Source: Gloeophyllum trabeum ATCC 11539 (taxonomy: Eukaryota > Basidiomycota > Agaricomycetes > Gloeophyllales > Gloeophyllaceae). Taken from it: DNA of 64,000 nt. Below, piece after piece: positions 22,604 to 35,499 of the stretch. A model generated the notes under the pieces. The model was not told where the DNA came from and made no database searches. It saw only the letters and a program-made list of their open reading frames with translations. The DNA is taken from contig NW_006920412.1 of assembly GCF_000344685.1 (NCBI RefSeq), forward strand, positions 909,705-973,704, read 5' to 3'. Each line of letters opens with the position of its first letter. Positions within the stretch are counted from its first letter, which is position 1. Made by a program: the position numbers and the translations under genes.

Positions 22604-25600
22604 TCATGGAGCCGACTGTCCCGGAGACTGGACGCTATTTTGCTCGACCGGAGACGTAGATGGAAGACCGTCATTCGGACGGGGTGTGTCTGCCACCTCC
22701 TTGAAGCCGGCCTTCTCGGGAGGTAAAGGCGCTGTACTATTTGCCCCGTTGAGCGCACCATTCGCGAGCGGGGGCGTCGGGGTCGGTCCGAGAGAGGGTA
22801 ACGGCTTCTCCTTTTCTGGAGACTTCACGTCCCGAGACGCCAGCATGTTCTTAATTCGTTGATTCGCTGTAGTCCCTGGTAAGCTGGTAGTGCTCGAATT
22901 GAGGTCCTGCCTGCGAGCCACGGACTTCTCTGAAATGATAGTCTCTAACATGCCACTAGGTGCACCGACGTCCTTGAGGGCTGAGAGCTTCTGATGCAGA
23001 TATCTAGCGTCTGCCAGCAATCTATGGAAGGTATATTAGCGACCAGTCAGATGGACAGAGGCTGACATGACACCGTACCTATCTTTCGCCTCTTGGGAGG
23101 GAAGGTCAATCTTCTGGTACTCTTCAGACAGCCTATGATTGATTGCTGCGAAGACTTGAGTCATCACGTACTATTGCAGGAGAGATGCCAGTCAGCAATA
23201 GTCTCGAGATGAGCTCGGAAGTTGGCTTCTGCCGTAGACGAACCTCGACTATCGGTGTTGAAAGATAGCGTGATAGCACCTTGTGCAGCGTGACTGTCTC
23301 TTTCACAAGCATCTCCATGTAGCCGTTGACGCCGGATGGCGACTTCGGTGCATTCCAATCGACTGTCTGCTTTGCATTAGTGAGACGCGTGGCGTGGTGA
23401 GAGTCAGACATGCCTGTAATGTTCGGATATGGGCTTGTAAGCGGTCACCCATAATCGCGATTAATTTGGCATGAATTTCGTGTTGATGCTCTTGATAGTC
23501 CTGGAAAGTTCACCGATCAACACTAGCAGATAAACACTAACCGATATCAACAAACCCGCTTCAGCTTATCGAACTCCACGAGCATGACTGCCTGCTTCGG
23601 ACTCAGATGCCTTCTAAAAGTCTCGCGCACGTAGGGTATCAACGCAATCATGATGGACAGAGATTGCGAAGCCAACGCTGCCCGTTAGTGTATCAGCACT
23701 TTGAAAGATCAAAAAGAGCGCAGTACCAAGGAGTCATAGTACACTCACCAAGATGCTTAGCTGTGATGTTCTTCAGGCCTGCGCTCCTCATCGCGCCAGC
23801 GCCAAGCACGACCTGGCATGTGCGAGAATTAAAAGCCTTAAGGAACTCGATCACTCGACTCATCGCGTCTGTCGTGAGCATGGTCATGTTGGCGACCAAC
23901 TTGAGATAATCCACGAGGAGAGCAAGGGCCTGCAGGGTGGCGGGTACAGCGAAGTAGGTATGGTCCTCGATTCTCAGGCGCTTCGTATTGGCGAGAGTCT
24001 GCCCTGACGGGCTGGGTGACATGGCAGAAGTGACCAAAGTAGAATCGGAGGTCGATGGTGAAAGGAGTGCGGAGGGAGTGTCTGCTTGATGGAGCTGCAA
24101 TTGCGGTGGATCCCGTACCGCGCAGTCTACAAGTATATCTGCTACAGCTTGCGAGTCGGGCGACACTTCAGCGGCACTCCATTGCTCGTCCTCCACAAGC
24201 TTCGCCGACTGCGTTAGCCTCTTCTGGTGGAAGACTTGTAGGAAAGCCTTTGCTTGGCTGACAGCAGCTCCTCGTAGACTGACAATCATGCGCTGACATG
24301 CGATTTCGCACTTGACGACAAAGTCCCAGGTGAGCTGGAAGAGGTCCGCGAACTCCTGCAATTCCAAAGCGCTGTGTTGTTCTGACCGGTGATTCAAGGC
24401 TTGGGCGCAGAGAACGTTGGCCGTCTCGGCCGCAGTCATTAAGAGATCGGAGAGCGAAGACTGAACAGTCTCCAAGGACACTGGGGACGGGCGTGACGGC
24501 GCAGTGGGCGTTGCTTGAGGCCGAGGCCTGGTGGTACCAGAGTCAGCTAGTCAATAACCGTTGGGTATGCTCCCGACACGCACTGCATTCTCTCCAGTAC
24601 TTCGACTAGGATCTTATTTTGCGTCTTGAGACCCTCTAAGCAATTGAAAAGGTTCTCATACACTTTCCGTATCCAACTCATAAACTCTGCCTGGCTGAGT
24701 AACTTGAAGTGGCCAGCAGCACTTGATTCCTGAAGGTCACTATCGTCCACATTGAAGCCAGCAGGCAATTGCTGATACACAGTGAAAGAGAGTAATGACT
24801 AACTGGAGCATTATGTAGCACAAGCTCACTTACTCGCTTGGTGATTCCCCGGACTTCGCCCAACACTACATGTCGCCAGGATTCTATAACCCTCTCTACG
24901 CTTCCTTCGCTGGTTTGGCCACCATTGGCGGTGCCGTGAAGTCTCGCCCGAACTAAACCACTCAGTAGAGGTCGTAGCCTATCCCTTAGTGCTAGGTCAG
25001 TGTCGTCCTCGATCCGACCATTTTCGTTAGCCAGTTTCGGGGACGCATCGATCCGACCGAGGATATCAAGACGAAGAACCGTGACCACTTCTGAAGTCAG
25101 GGCCGTTGCTATATGGAGCGTCAAATCTCGAAGATGGTCAGGGAGTGCAGAGAAAGCTTGAAGGGTCGAAAGAGGGAATGCCGAAACTGTCTGTTGCGAC
25201 AGGCCCGTTCTTGAAGCAGAGGGTGACGGCGACGTCGGTCTTGAAGCGCTATCCGATTCCGGTATGGGTGGGAGGGGGGATAATCGGCCATTTTCTGAAG
25301 GCAGCAACGGCAGCGACTTCACCGTAGAGCTAGAGGAAGGCTCCGCCCCCCACAGTCCCTCGAGCCCTTCGATGATACCGAGCGCATCCTGCCATTGACC
25401 GGCATCTACCAAACCTCGTGCAATTCCCAGCATCTCCCACACTTCGCCTACCCGCTTCACGCTCTCTTTCACGACACCCAGGTTCTCTTTCTTCATTTCT
25501 AATCGCACGCCCTCTGCACCTCTCTTTGCAGTCCCTTCGTCAACCTCTTTCAGGAGCTCACGCAACTGTGATATCCGAGAGAGGCATGTTGAAGATTCGG

Positions 25601-26469
25601 TCTGCAGGTCTTGCAAATTAGACAAGGCAGCAAAGAATGACGTAGAACGGAGGGAGATTTCGTGGGTCAGATGGGCTTCAAGGGTGTCGGTATAATGTGA
25701 GAATTTGTCTAAGAGCGGCAGAGTATGTGACAATGCGGTAGAATCAGAGAAATCAGCACCCCCGAGAGAAGCAGGGTCCTGCTCGGTCACCCATGCAAAA
25801 GTCCTAGGGTCCCCCAAGTCGAATTTAGGCTCAAAGAAGACGGACGGAACAGTTTCAAGCGGTGGAAGGGACGGCGCTGGCGGCGCACCAGGTGTCCGAG
25901 GTGTTCTGGCTACTTGGCCAGTACTACTAGACGCCTCTCCTTCAGGTTCGAACCTTGCGTTTCGCTCGAACCTTTCCCATTCGTCCGAAACGGCTTTCAG
26001 GTACGAGTCAAAGTCTTTCCGGCGTACCCGAGGGATCTCGGCGTGTGGAACTGCGGGGAGTCGAGAATGAGCTTTGGGAGGAGCTCCCTGTTTGTGGGGG
26101 TTATTCAGAACAGTAGAGATAGCTTGGGAGAATGACAGAGAACGGGTTATGGTGGGTGAACTCTAGAAGGTCGGAGTGTGTGATATGCGTACCATGGAAC
26201 CCATGCTTCGAGCTACTCCATTCCGGGGGTATTGCGCCGAGTGTTAGCGAGGTGGTCGATGCATTCAGTAAGCCGTGTAATGGTACCGTCCCGCCAGCCG
26301 CGAAGTAATCGCCTCCTCGACCTTCAGTCGTTTCGGAGACACTACTAGGACCGGGTCTTCGAAAAGACGGATCCCAATTGAATCTGTACGGTCTAGGAGT
26401 CGCCTGGTTATCCGGTAGAGGTGGTGGTGAACCCGGCCGTGACGGAGGTGCCGAGCTGTATTCAGACAT
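22604..26469 (-). CDS. VPS54: GARP complex subunit Vps54
   Basis: This encodes the Vps54 subunit of the Golgi-associated retrograde protein tethering complex, which captures endosome-derived vesicles at the trans-Golgi. ATG 26469 begins MSEYSSAPPSRPGSPPPLPD, a disordered head. The exon around 24820-25817 has the family's N-terminal coiled coil (FSHYTDTLEAHLTHEISLRS, SFFAALSNLQDLQ). The middle exons (23693-24481) carry HSALELQEFADLFQLTWDFV and the region near SAGLKNITAKHL. The last exon ends in a conserved helix (DARYLHQKLSALKDVGAPSG, LETIIS) plus a Pro-rich tail to 22604. Domain order matches yeast and animal Vps54. Length is about 1,100 residues. Confidence 0.88.
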
Positions 26470-26930
26470 AACGTTGAGGCAGCAGTCTCAGGCGCTCCAA
26501 ATGCTATGACCAGTGGAACATAGATGCCAGAACAGCCGAATAGGAGACAACGCGCACTGTCGAAAGTCTACGTATGTGCTGCCGTCCCAAGTCAATAGGC
26601 AACACAGGATGGACGCCGCCTGGATTACGATTTCGAGTTTTTGAGTCCTAGACCACTCTATGCCCGCAACGGATGATGTATCGAAGTCGCTGGAGCAGAG
26701 ACTTATAGAATGAAGGGACACGTTGCTCTGGAGTAGTGTATGTTTGACAGACATGAATCACTCTGCCGAAGCGTGAAGCCCATTCAATCACGTGACCAGT
26801 ATTAATAGTAAAGATTAATTGACTTCGAAAAGACCGGGATACTCATATTACGGAAAGAGGGGAGCCCTGGGGTCTTCATGGACAGCAGGAAACCCCGATA
26901 GTTATGATTGTGTTCCATCAAATACAGGCA
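26470..26930. other. VPS54 upstream region with CACGTG
   Basis: About 460 bp lie between the VPS54 start and the tryptophan synthase stop, both on the minus strand. A CACGTG palindrome sits at 26789-26794. No coding segment was recognised. Confidence 0.55.
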
Positions 26931-29578
26931 TCATGCCGTGGTGGATACATGCCAGTCAAGGATATCTTCCCACTTCCCTGGCAGCAGCTGCGATATCTGC
27001 TCGACATCCTTGTCCCCCCGACCGGAGAGACACTAGAACAAAGAAAACATCATTATTATTCTGCCACGGTATCAGTACACAAATACGCACCACTACAATA
27101 TCCTTGTCCTTCGGGAGGGTCTTAGCCAGGCGCACGGCCTCCCAGATAGCATGTGACGACTCCAGAGCTTCGATTGCGCGTCAGCACAGGTAGTGTATAA
27201 AAATGCGCCTGAACTGACCAGGAATGATACCCTCCAACTGAGTGCACATCCGGAAACCCCGCAACGCCTCCTCGTCGGTCGCCACGACGTACTCCGCCCT
27301 TCCAGAATCTTTTAGCCAGGCGTGCTCAGGCCCTACACCCGGGTAGTCGAGGCCCGCACTGATGGAGTGCGTCTCTATGATCTGGCCTGCGAGGGACTGG
27401 AGGATGTAAGTCCGCACACCGTGGAGGACACCAGGCTGCCCCTTCGACAAAGTCGCGCTGTGACGGTCCCCATCGATGCCTGATAAGATGAACGTCAGCA
27501 CACCGAAAGGTACTCGATGTCTGGTTCAAACTCACCTTCGCCGCCAGCTTCCACACCGACCAGCCTCACGCTCTTGTCCGGGATGAAATCATAAAAAGTC
27601 CCGATGGCGTTGCTTCCGCCACCCACGCAGGCGACGACCACGTCTGGCAGCTTGCCCGCAGCCTCGCGCAGCTGCACCTTAATCTCCTCGCTGATAACCT
27701 TTTGGAAGTCCCGCACAATCGTGGGGAACGGATGCGGGCCGATGGCAGAGCCGACGAGGTAGTGGGTGGTCGAGAGGTTGGTGACCCAGTCGCGCATCGC
27801 CTCGTTCACAGCGTCTTTGAGCGTGCACGAGCCGGAGTGGACGGGTACAACCTACACACGAAGCGGGCAACTCGTCAAAGAGGCATTGAGGAGGTTGACG
27901 GACTCCGACCACACCTTGGCACCAAGCATCTGGATCCGGAAGACGTTGAGGGCTTGCCGCCGTACATCCTCGGCACCCATGTACACAATGCATTCCATGC
28001 CGAACCGTGCGCATACGGTAGCTGTGGCTACACCATGCTGCCCAGCGCCCGTTTCCGCAATGATGCGCGTCTTGCCTATCCGCCTCGCAAGGAGGATCTG
28101 GCCGATAGCATTGTTGATCTTGTGCGAGCCTGTATGATTCCTGCGAATATGTCAGAGTGCACTTCACGGTCGCGGCACAGAAGGACTGACAGGTCTTCCC
28201 GCTTCAACCAGATTCTAGCCCCTCCTGCATGGGCGGTCAGCTTCTCGGCGAAGTAGAGATTTGACGGCCTGTTCATGTAACCGTACAGCCCCCGGAACTC
28301 CTTCCAGAACTCGGGGTCCTCCATCGCGCTCTTATGCGCCTCCTCAAGCTCCATCAAGCAATCGAACAATGCCTCGGGGACATACTGCCCACCGAACTGA
28401 CCGAACCGCGCCGGCAGCACGATAGGGTCGGACGCAGTATTCGACACCGAAGGGCCTTCCTTGTTCACATTCACGACTGGGGTCGTGACCTTGCCGTTGA
28501 GCGGCGTGCCGCGCTTGTGCGGCTGGCCTTTCAAGCTGATCTCTTTGCAGTAGGCTTCGACCTTCTGCGCGATTTCGGCGGCGGGGGCCTCCTTCATGAC
28601 GGAAACGAGTCGGCTGCCTACGACGACTGCGTCCGCGCCCGCGTCTGCGACGAAGTCGAAGTGCTCCCGCGTGGCGACGCCAAAGCCCACTGCGAGCGGG
28701 ACGTCGGTGTATTGCCGCACTCGAGCGATGATGTCGGGAAGAGCGCTGTTTATTCCGACTTTGACAGACGATCCTGTGGTACCCATCTGATAGCGAGATG
28801 TGAGCGGGTCAGCCGTTGAGGCAGATGGCGTTTACCCGCCTTTGAGACCACGTAGATAAACGAATCGGCTATTGAAGCAAGGAACTTGATGCGCGGGAGG
28901 GACGTCGAGGGGGCGATCAGAGGGACATACGACATCCTGATCGTCTATATTAAGGTACTAGACATATTGAATTGGAAGTAGAACGCACCCGGCACTGGCA
29001 CACCTATCCCTGAAAATCTTGGCTTCCTCGGGCGGAAGGTCGACCATGATAAATCCATTGGCACCGGCCTCCCTGGCGTCGTGAATAGCCTTTTCTTCAC
29101 CGTATGCAAGCATGGGGTTGTAGTAACCTAAAGTAAAATGAGTGAGCTATGTAATGCGACCATTGTGAAGGCACTCACCCATGAGCATTACTGGTGCAGT
29201 CAGACCCTTACTACGTGCTTCACGTACAAGGCCCAAGACAGTCCCATACTCGACGTCATTTTTTAAGGCAACCTGAGGATACTTGAGCGTCAGATCAGCA
29301 TCGAGGCGATAGAAAGCTGACAGTATTTGTCTCTTGAATCGCAGGTCCATCGGCAATGGGGTCGGAGAAAGGTACGCCCAGCTCTATGATGTCGGCACCA
29401 CCCTCTTGCATAGCAAGCAAGATAGGTACTGTATCCCTAACGGTCGGATAACCAGCAGTCACAAAGGTAACTAATGCTGGGCTACCCTATGGATATAGTC
29501 AGTTACAGTCGTAGTAGATGTACTTGGTCGACCTACCTCCGATTTCTTTGCTTCAAAAACCTTTTTGATGCCCTCCAT
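26931..29578 (-). CDS. TRP5: Tryptophan synthase, fused alpha and beta domains
   Basis: This is the bifunctional fungal enzyme that makes tryptophan from indole-3-glycerol phosphate and serine. ATG 29578 begins [14 protein letters not shown]. The alpha domain shows [12 protein letters not shown], then [18 protein letters not shown] with the catalytic Glu and Asp, and [15 protein letters not shown] linker ([14 protein letters not shown]) leads to the beta domain: [14 protein letters not shown], the KINNAIGQ region with the PLP-binding Lys, [33 protein letters not shown] and [14 protein letters not shown]. The C-terminus is [11 protein letters not shown], with stop complement at 26931. About ten short introns occur and no defect was seen. 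The gene is divergent from the asparaginase across a 265-bp promoter with a Gcn4-like site. Confidence 0.95.
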
Positions 29579-29720
29579 GTCCGCAGCAGACGAGTCTGAT
29601 ATATAGAACCAAGCGCAATAATCTAGAGCGTGCTGATTCTGCACCAGTCTCTGAATCGGAGAACAAAGGACCTGGGAAGGTGAAGGGTGGCGTATATATC
29701 GCCTGCTGAATATTCTTGAT

Positions 29721-29762
29721 TGACTCGACGGTCGAGTGAGATCTTATCGGGAGAGTCACGTG
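29721..29762. promoter_or_regulatory. Gcn4/CPC1-like TGACTC and CACGTG in a divergent promoter
   Basis: The 265-bp gap between TRP5 (minus) and the asparaginase gene (plus) contains TGACTC at 29721-29726, matching the core of the Gcn4/CPC1 general amino-acid control site. It also contains a CACGTG palindrome at 29757-29762. Both genes act in amino-acid metabolism, so shared control is plausible, but this is a motif match only. Confidence 0.5.
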
Positions 29763-29843
29763 CTGATTCCTTGATCTAACCGAGACGCGAAGAACGCGCA
29801 TCGCACCTCACCGCTTGCTTGTGGCTATCGCCTTCTCCTCATT

Positions 29844-32361
29844 ATGGAACTCTCCCAACCGTCAGATGAATCAAAGGTGCTCATGATATACACCGGCGGG
29901 ACGATAGGAATGCTTGTGGGGCAGCAGGGCTATGTCCCTGAGCCTTACTTTCTGACCGAAACTCTCCGGAATCAAAGTCGTTTCCATGATCCCCTCGAGG
30001 ACTCGCTCTTTTCTCATTCATCCACCGTCGAAGGTTTCAGAGAATGGAGCACGCAAAGTGGAAGAGCGAGCCCTATAGCTGATTCCCTAACGCATCACTC
30101 TGCACCGGTTTCGCCGCCACCGTACTTGTCCGCGCCGACATTACAGGTTCGGTCGTCGCGTCCGATCGGGGCACCGGAGGCTCTGAAACCAAATGCACAA
30201 TACACTGGTACTCGACGGCCTATATGCACGAAGGTGTCTGATAATGTGTTTGAGGCACATTTGCCCTGCCTCGTCACCCCGCGAACCACCGCTTCTGGTC
30301 AGCGCGGTTCGAAGCGCATTCGTTATGCTATATTAGAGGTGGGATTGATGAACGGTCAATGAGATGTGTATCGACTTACCAAATCTTACAGTGGAACCCT
30401 CTTCTAGACAGCAGCAATATCGAGATATCTGGTAAGCATCATCAAATAGCCTCCTCATGAATCACAGCGCTCACGGCATGGTAGAATAGATTGGATACGG
30501 ATAGCCACAGAAATCGAACTCAACTACAATACTTTCGACGCATTCGTGGTTCTCCATGGAACGGACACTATGTCCTACACTTCGAGCGCTCTTAGCTTCC
30601 TCTTGGAAGATTTAGGCAAGACGGTGGTATGGCGCTTGTCGTTCTATGAATGTCACATCTCAACATACATCCATAGATCTTGACCGGCGCGCAGATTCCT
30701 CTGTCTCAGCTCCGAAACGATGCGGTTGACAATTTGCTCGGTGCATTAGTGATAGCCGGTAATTACATTATACCTGGTACGTTGACACCCAACTGCCGTA
30801 GATGGATGCAGCCATATTTGTTGCGTCTGTTTGTTTCACATTAGAGTGTTGCCTTTACTTCAATCATACACTGTTCCGGGGGAACAGAGTATCAAAAGTA
30901 TCATCTTACGATTTCAATGCGTTCCATAGTCCTAATTTCCCTGCTCTTGTCAACGGTGGGTTCTCATGTCTCGCTACCCCGATAAACCCTGATGGATTAT
31001 ATAGTTGGCATCGACATCGTGGTCAACTGGAACGATGTCATCAGGCAGACAAGTCTCCGAAGGTTCAAGGCCCACAAAGGTGCGCATCGCTTCCATCCTC
31101 CCCTGCGTTTTATCATAACAAATCATATCATCAGTGATGAGCCCTCACGTCGGTACGTCTCCCGCTCACTCCCAATATCAGACACGAACATCGCCCTCCC
31201 AGCCACGCTTCGCCTCTTCCCCGGCATCACCGCATCCACGATCCGCGCATTCCTCGCCCCGCCCGTGCAAGGCGTGGTCCTCGAAACCTTCGGCGCGGGC
31301 AACGCGCCCCAGCGGCAGGACCTCATGTCCGAGCTGAAAGCGGCGTGCGACCGCGGTGTGATCATCATCGCCATCACGCAGTGCGTCAAGGGCAGTGTGG
31401 GTGATGCGTACGAGACCGGGCGGACGCTGCTGAAGTCCGGTGTCGTCCCTGGCGGTGATATGACGCCTGAGGTGAGATCCTGTTCTAAGCAGTTCCCCTT
31501 AATAACATGAATATTATTAATTTCAAGTGTGCGCTGGCCAAGCTCAGCTACCTCCTCTCGAAACCGGAGCTGTCTGTTTCAGAGGTACGAGACCTAGTGA
31601 TGTCCCCTCTCCGTGGGGAGATCACCCGCAACCGGTCATCCCCTACAGCGCCGTCCGCAGTCACCGCGGACGAGACAATCGGAAGTAACCTGCAAAACAT
31701 CTCAGGTATAATATCCCAGATCGTGCGCCTCTCCAGCACGACGCCCGGCCTGCCCCTGATCACAGCGGCACCTTCGCCGTCCTCGTCTACACTGGATGAG
31801 ACGACGCAGAGAGCCACGGCATCGTGGTCTTGGACGGCTTCGGAGGCTTCTTCGACTGAGGCGTCCCTGCTGCCCTTCCTGATCCATCTGGCCGCTGCGA
31901 AAAATTCGTTCGAGGGAATAAACTATTGCTTGACGGCTGGCATGAGGCCCGAGCAGAGTCCGGTAATGGGCTCTACAGGTGCGGGAGTAGTGAACAGCCT
32001 TGAGCCAGGCTCGGGAAGGTCCCCCTTGCACACAGCTGCCTTGAATGGCGCCGCGGAATGCATCAGTAAACTGCTAGAGGCAGGCGCCCTGGTCCATCTA
32101 CGAGATTCGTTGGGTCATACTGCGTTGTACTATGTGCGTCTCATCGAGTGTCACGATCGTGGTTTTCTGACTGTTGCTTGCTTTTTTAGGCAGCACGGCA
32201 GGGCCATGAGAATATAGTGGATATCCTGATGAAAGCGGGGGCAAATTTGGGTGGTTCGGACGTCGAAGGCGGTTTCGTTGAATTGGCAGTTCAGAAGGCA
32301 AGGAGAACGCGAGACGAGAGGGCACTCGCAATCTGGCAGAAAGCTAGTGGATTCAAGTGAC
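29844..32361 (+). CDS. Type I L-asparaginase with C-terminal ankyrin repeats
   Basis: This hydrolyses L-asparagine to aspartate and ammonia, probably in the cytosol because no signal peptide is seen. Near the start [10 protein letters not shown] supplies the first catalytic Thr. After an insertion of about 100 low-complexity residues (30000-30330) come [18 protein letters not shown] and [20 protein letters not shown], the second catalytic Thr-Asp motif, followed by [16 protein letters not shown]. The C-terminal half has [13 protein letters not shown] and GDMTPE, then ankyrin repeats ([34 protein letters not shown]) ending in ASGFK at 32361. This layout matches fungal and animal cytosolic asparaginases that carry ankyrin tails. 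Several introns are short. Confidence 0.9.
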
Positions 32362-32480
32362 GCCAAGCAGCCAAACTCAAAAGTATGAATACAGTTCGTT
32401 AGAGGTAACCGCCAAACCCGTAGACAAAACATCAGTGAATCCTAAGCAAGAACTTGACCCGCTGGCATGTGTGCTAAAGC

Positions 32481-34128
32481 TCATTCAGGGTATACCAACT
32501 CCTCCCCACCTTGGTTTTCACTCGCGTTATCTTGATCCGCTGCTGCGTTCTGTACGGTCTCGCCCAGTGAGCGCAGGAAAACATGTAATTGTGATCTCTC
32601 GAAAGTGAACGGCGTGTTGAAGAAGCCGAGCTTCTCCCGAAATTCGTCTGTTTCTTTGTCCAGCTCGTACGGCGTATATTTGACTTGGTCGATCAGGTCG
32701 TCAGAGCCGTCTGGTGCTGGTTCGGAGAAGAGGCGCAAACTAAAATTGAGTGCTGATGGCGAAATTGAATGAGTACAAATCAAGGGTAGGGAGGAGTTCG
32801 TCAGCACACCGTTGCTTGTTTCTGCGTGCGTGTAGACACAAGAAAAGCACCATTCGTCCGGCAAACCTTCGTGGGGGCTCTTTTCCATATAATGCTTGGG
32901 CACCAGCAAATTCGTGAGGTCTTCGTAGAAGCGTATAACACGGCCTTCCATGCTGGTTGGCTCCTTGCCAGGGCCTCTGAACTTGCCTTTGGTCGTTGAG
33001 CCCGGCCCGTCGCGGGACGGACCTTTGGCCGCTAGGGACTTGGACCGCTCGATCTCTGCATTCAGTTCGAATCGTAGTTCTTTCTCTGCGAGAGGTCAGC
33101 TTGTAACCATGTATAGGTAACGTGCGCGCGCGCACCTAGCTGTTCCAACTCGGCTCTGCGCTGTTTTTCCTGGTTCGCGGCTTCCTTCCATTTCGCAACT
33201 TCCTGCTCCAGGCTCCGCTTTTCCTCCTCTACTGCTTCACGCGTCATGAAATGTAACGAAGACGTCTGGCCGGACCTAGCAAGCGGCTCCGAGCGCGCTA
33301 GCTGCGTTGATAATTCCTGAATAAGGATATCCTGTGCTAGAATAGAACGATGAGTATGGTGTAATGTAATCTGCAAGGGTGAGGTCCCGCTGACTTTTCA
33401 GTCGTGCTTCATAGTTTGATTTCTGCTGCTCTGCTAGTTCTTCTGCTTCGGTGTATCTGACGGAGTGCACCTCTTCGAGCTGCTTAGCTAGGGCATCCCT
33501 TTCGGCAGTTAACTGTAGAAAAGGTAAGCAAAGGGCACAGCAGAAAGTAAGGAGCTCCTTCGTACATCACCGAGTCGCTTCTCTAACCGTCGAACGGTTT
33601 CATCGCTCTGAGACGTCTTTGGCCGCTTACTGGCGGGACCAGTGGCAGTCTCATCGACCATATCAACATCTTCATCAGCGACAGGGACGGGGGCTGCGGG
33701 AGTCTTCTTCGCCGTCCTCTTCCCTGTTGCTGCTTTCCCCTTCCCCTTCTCAGCCGTAGTTGTATGGCCGTTGACTCCTTTGACCGGCACATTCTTTCCC
33801 TTGCCCTTGGCTGCTGCAGCCACAACCTGCACACTGGCCTCGGTATCCGAGATCTCTATCTCAGCAACAGGCTCCCCCTTGCCATCGCTGTCAGAAACCT
33901 CGGCTGTCGCTCGTGTCGCTCTGCGTTTGGTACCCGCCGCTCCTTTCGCATTCGACGGTCCTGCGACTGCTCGCTGGTTCGCCTTGGCCGAGCGGGTAGT
34001 GGCCGCCTTAGTCACAACCGGAGACTCATATATTTCTTGATAGAAGAAATGGGTTAAGTTTATACGTCGAGGACATTATCAGGCAGGACTGGGACTGACA
34101 TACCGCCTAGTTCGTCGTCTGAAGACAT
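32481..34128 (-). CDS. Monopolin subunit Csm1/Pcs1-like kinetochore protein
   Basis: ATG 34128 starts MSSDDELGG, followed after an intron by a basic and low-complexity region (KGKGKAATGKRTAKK) with an acidic DEDVDMVDE patch. A coiled coil follows (about 33070-33600; ETVRRLEKRLGD, then KWKEAANQEKQRRAELEQL). The C-terminal globular domain (RVIRFYEDLTNLLVPKHY, EWCFSCVYTH, FSLRLFSE, KETDEFREKLGFFNTPFTFE) matches the Csm1/Pcs1 family. That family clamps microtubule-binding sites at kinetochores and, in yeast, links sister kinetochores in meiosis I. Length is about 430 residues. It ends 119 bp from the convergent asparaginase stop. Two MCB boxes lie just upstream, fitting cell-cycle control. Confidence 0.8.
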
Positions 34129-34155
34129 GTGTGACGGTTGTATGTGACAAGAAAG

Positions 34156-34238
34156 ACGCGTTGACCACGTGAAGGCGCGTCCCCCCTGAATCTTTACCGT
34201 GAGAAATACTGAAGTGAGAATGTCGCGCAAGGACGCGT
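34156..34238 (-). promoter_or_regulatory. Two MCB boxes (ACGCGT) and CACGTG upstream of monopolin gene
   Basis: ACGCGT occurs at 34156-34161 and 34233-34238, with CACGTG at 34166-34171, all within 110 bp upstream of the ATG at 34128. ACGCGT is the MluI cell-cycle box bound by MBF at G1/S. Its doubling before a kinetochore gene suggests periodic expression. This is inferred from motifs. Confidence 0.5.
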
Positions 34239-35499
34239 ACCCAGTACGTCAAGCCTGCAGACTTACTGTAAGTAGGCTTCAGCCCATGAGAGGATACCCT
34301 TGAAAACTTGCTGAATCTGCTGTAATTGCTTGCTCTGAGTCTTTGTGTCTATATGCCATGGCTGGTGCAAAATGCGAAGAGCTGACTCCGGAAGGTAGAT
34401 ACTTCGGACGAATACTTACTTGGACGGCTTAGAGCGCCACAAGCCCTTCACTTCACCGATATGAAGGCAGACGGGCCTATTCTTTGAACCGAGGCAATGT
34501 GCTGGAGTGATGTCTCGACTGGAGCGGCATTTAGGTGCCATCGACCTTACGTCTTTACACTAGGATGCTACAGAATTCTTCTATCCAAGTCGGTCTCTCC
34601 CCTCTATTACACCGGAAGATGAGGGGGAAGGGAGCTCTCTTCACTGTGGTAGGGCTTGCGCACGGCGGGGTGAAGCTACTTGTTTTGTTCTTCTCATCCC
34701 ACCCCGGAAGCTAGCTTTAGTCGAACTTCTGTCAGCATCTGCTGCAACACGACCCGAACACCATATACGAATTGTTGAAACCTGTGAGCCATGGGACTGA
34801 ATTTGTCGGCGTCCGCAAGTCCGAGCAGACCTAAAACCTATTGTTGCTGCGGGACTTGGCACCTCGCAGGTAACTGTCGCTGTGGTTCAGACTCGGCACA
34901 ATTGCCTCCATGGGGCACGTCGATTCTTGAGTATGGTGCTCAAGCGCAGCTCGCGTTTCGAGCACCTTGCCCAGCGAGTATGTACGTGCCGAGGCTGCGG
35001 AGAAATGGCGTAATATTACCGGCGCTCACGCTACACGGATTACCACCAGGTTCTAGCAAGTACGGAGCTACAATCGTGCTCGCAGATAACATATACTGCA
35101 TGATTTGTGGTAAACAGTCAAGTCGGTACAATGTGTGCAGCAAGAGAGGATTTGCAGGTGGACGCAGGAAGCGCTCCGCCAGAACCGCCACCGACATGTT
35201 AGTATTTATTTGGCAATGTGACACCAGTCGGCCTTCCCATCCGACACCGCTGCCTCCTGCTCGTCGTCTTTGACGCTCTGACTGCTGCTCGACCCGACGT
35301 ACGGCGTGCTAAGTATCAGGTAAGTTGCAACGAAGGCTGTTCCCTTGCCGTGCCCACTTGCATCCCCTTCCTCACCACTCCCGATGCCTCTCCGTCAGAC
35401 CCCGATCTCCTGTCCCAACTCCTCCATTTCCCAGTCATTGCTTGCTGACAAGCCCTTGAACCAAAAAAACCTGAACCGCGTTATTTGTCCTGATTGGCG
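34239..35499. other. Long divergent intergenic region
   Basis: About 1.26 kb lie between the monopolin upstream boxes and the KH-protein start. A 160-codon open frame at 34791-35273 and a 94-codon antisense frame at 34940-35224 show no recognised family or splice context. No repeat was found. Part of the stretch is probably the KH gene's 5' leader. Confidence 0.5.

Noticed and set aside
26931..32361. Metabolic gene cluster around TRP5 and asparaginase
   Set aside because: Neighbours (VPS54, monopolin) are housekeeping genes and there is no backbone enzyme or pathway regulator.
34791..35273. 160-codon open frame in the intergenic region before the KH gene
   Set aside because: Cys-rich, low-plausibility composition with no family match and a competing antisense frame; probably chance.
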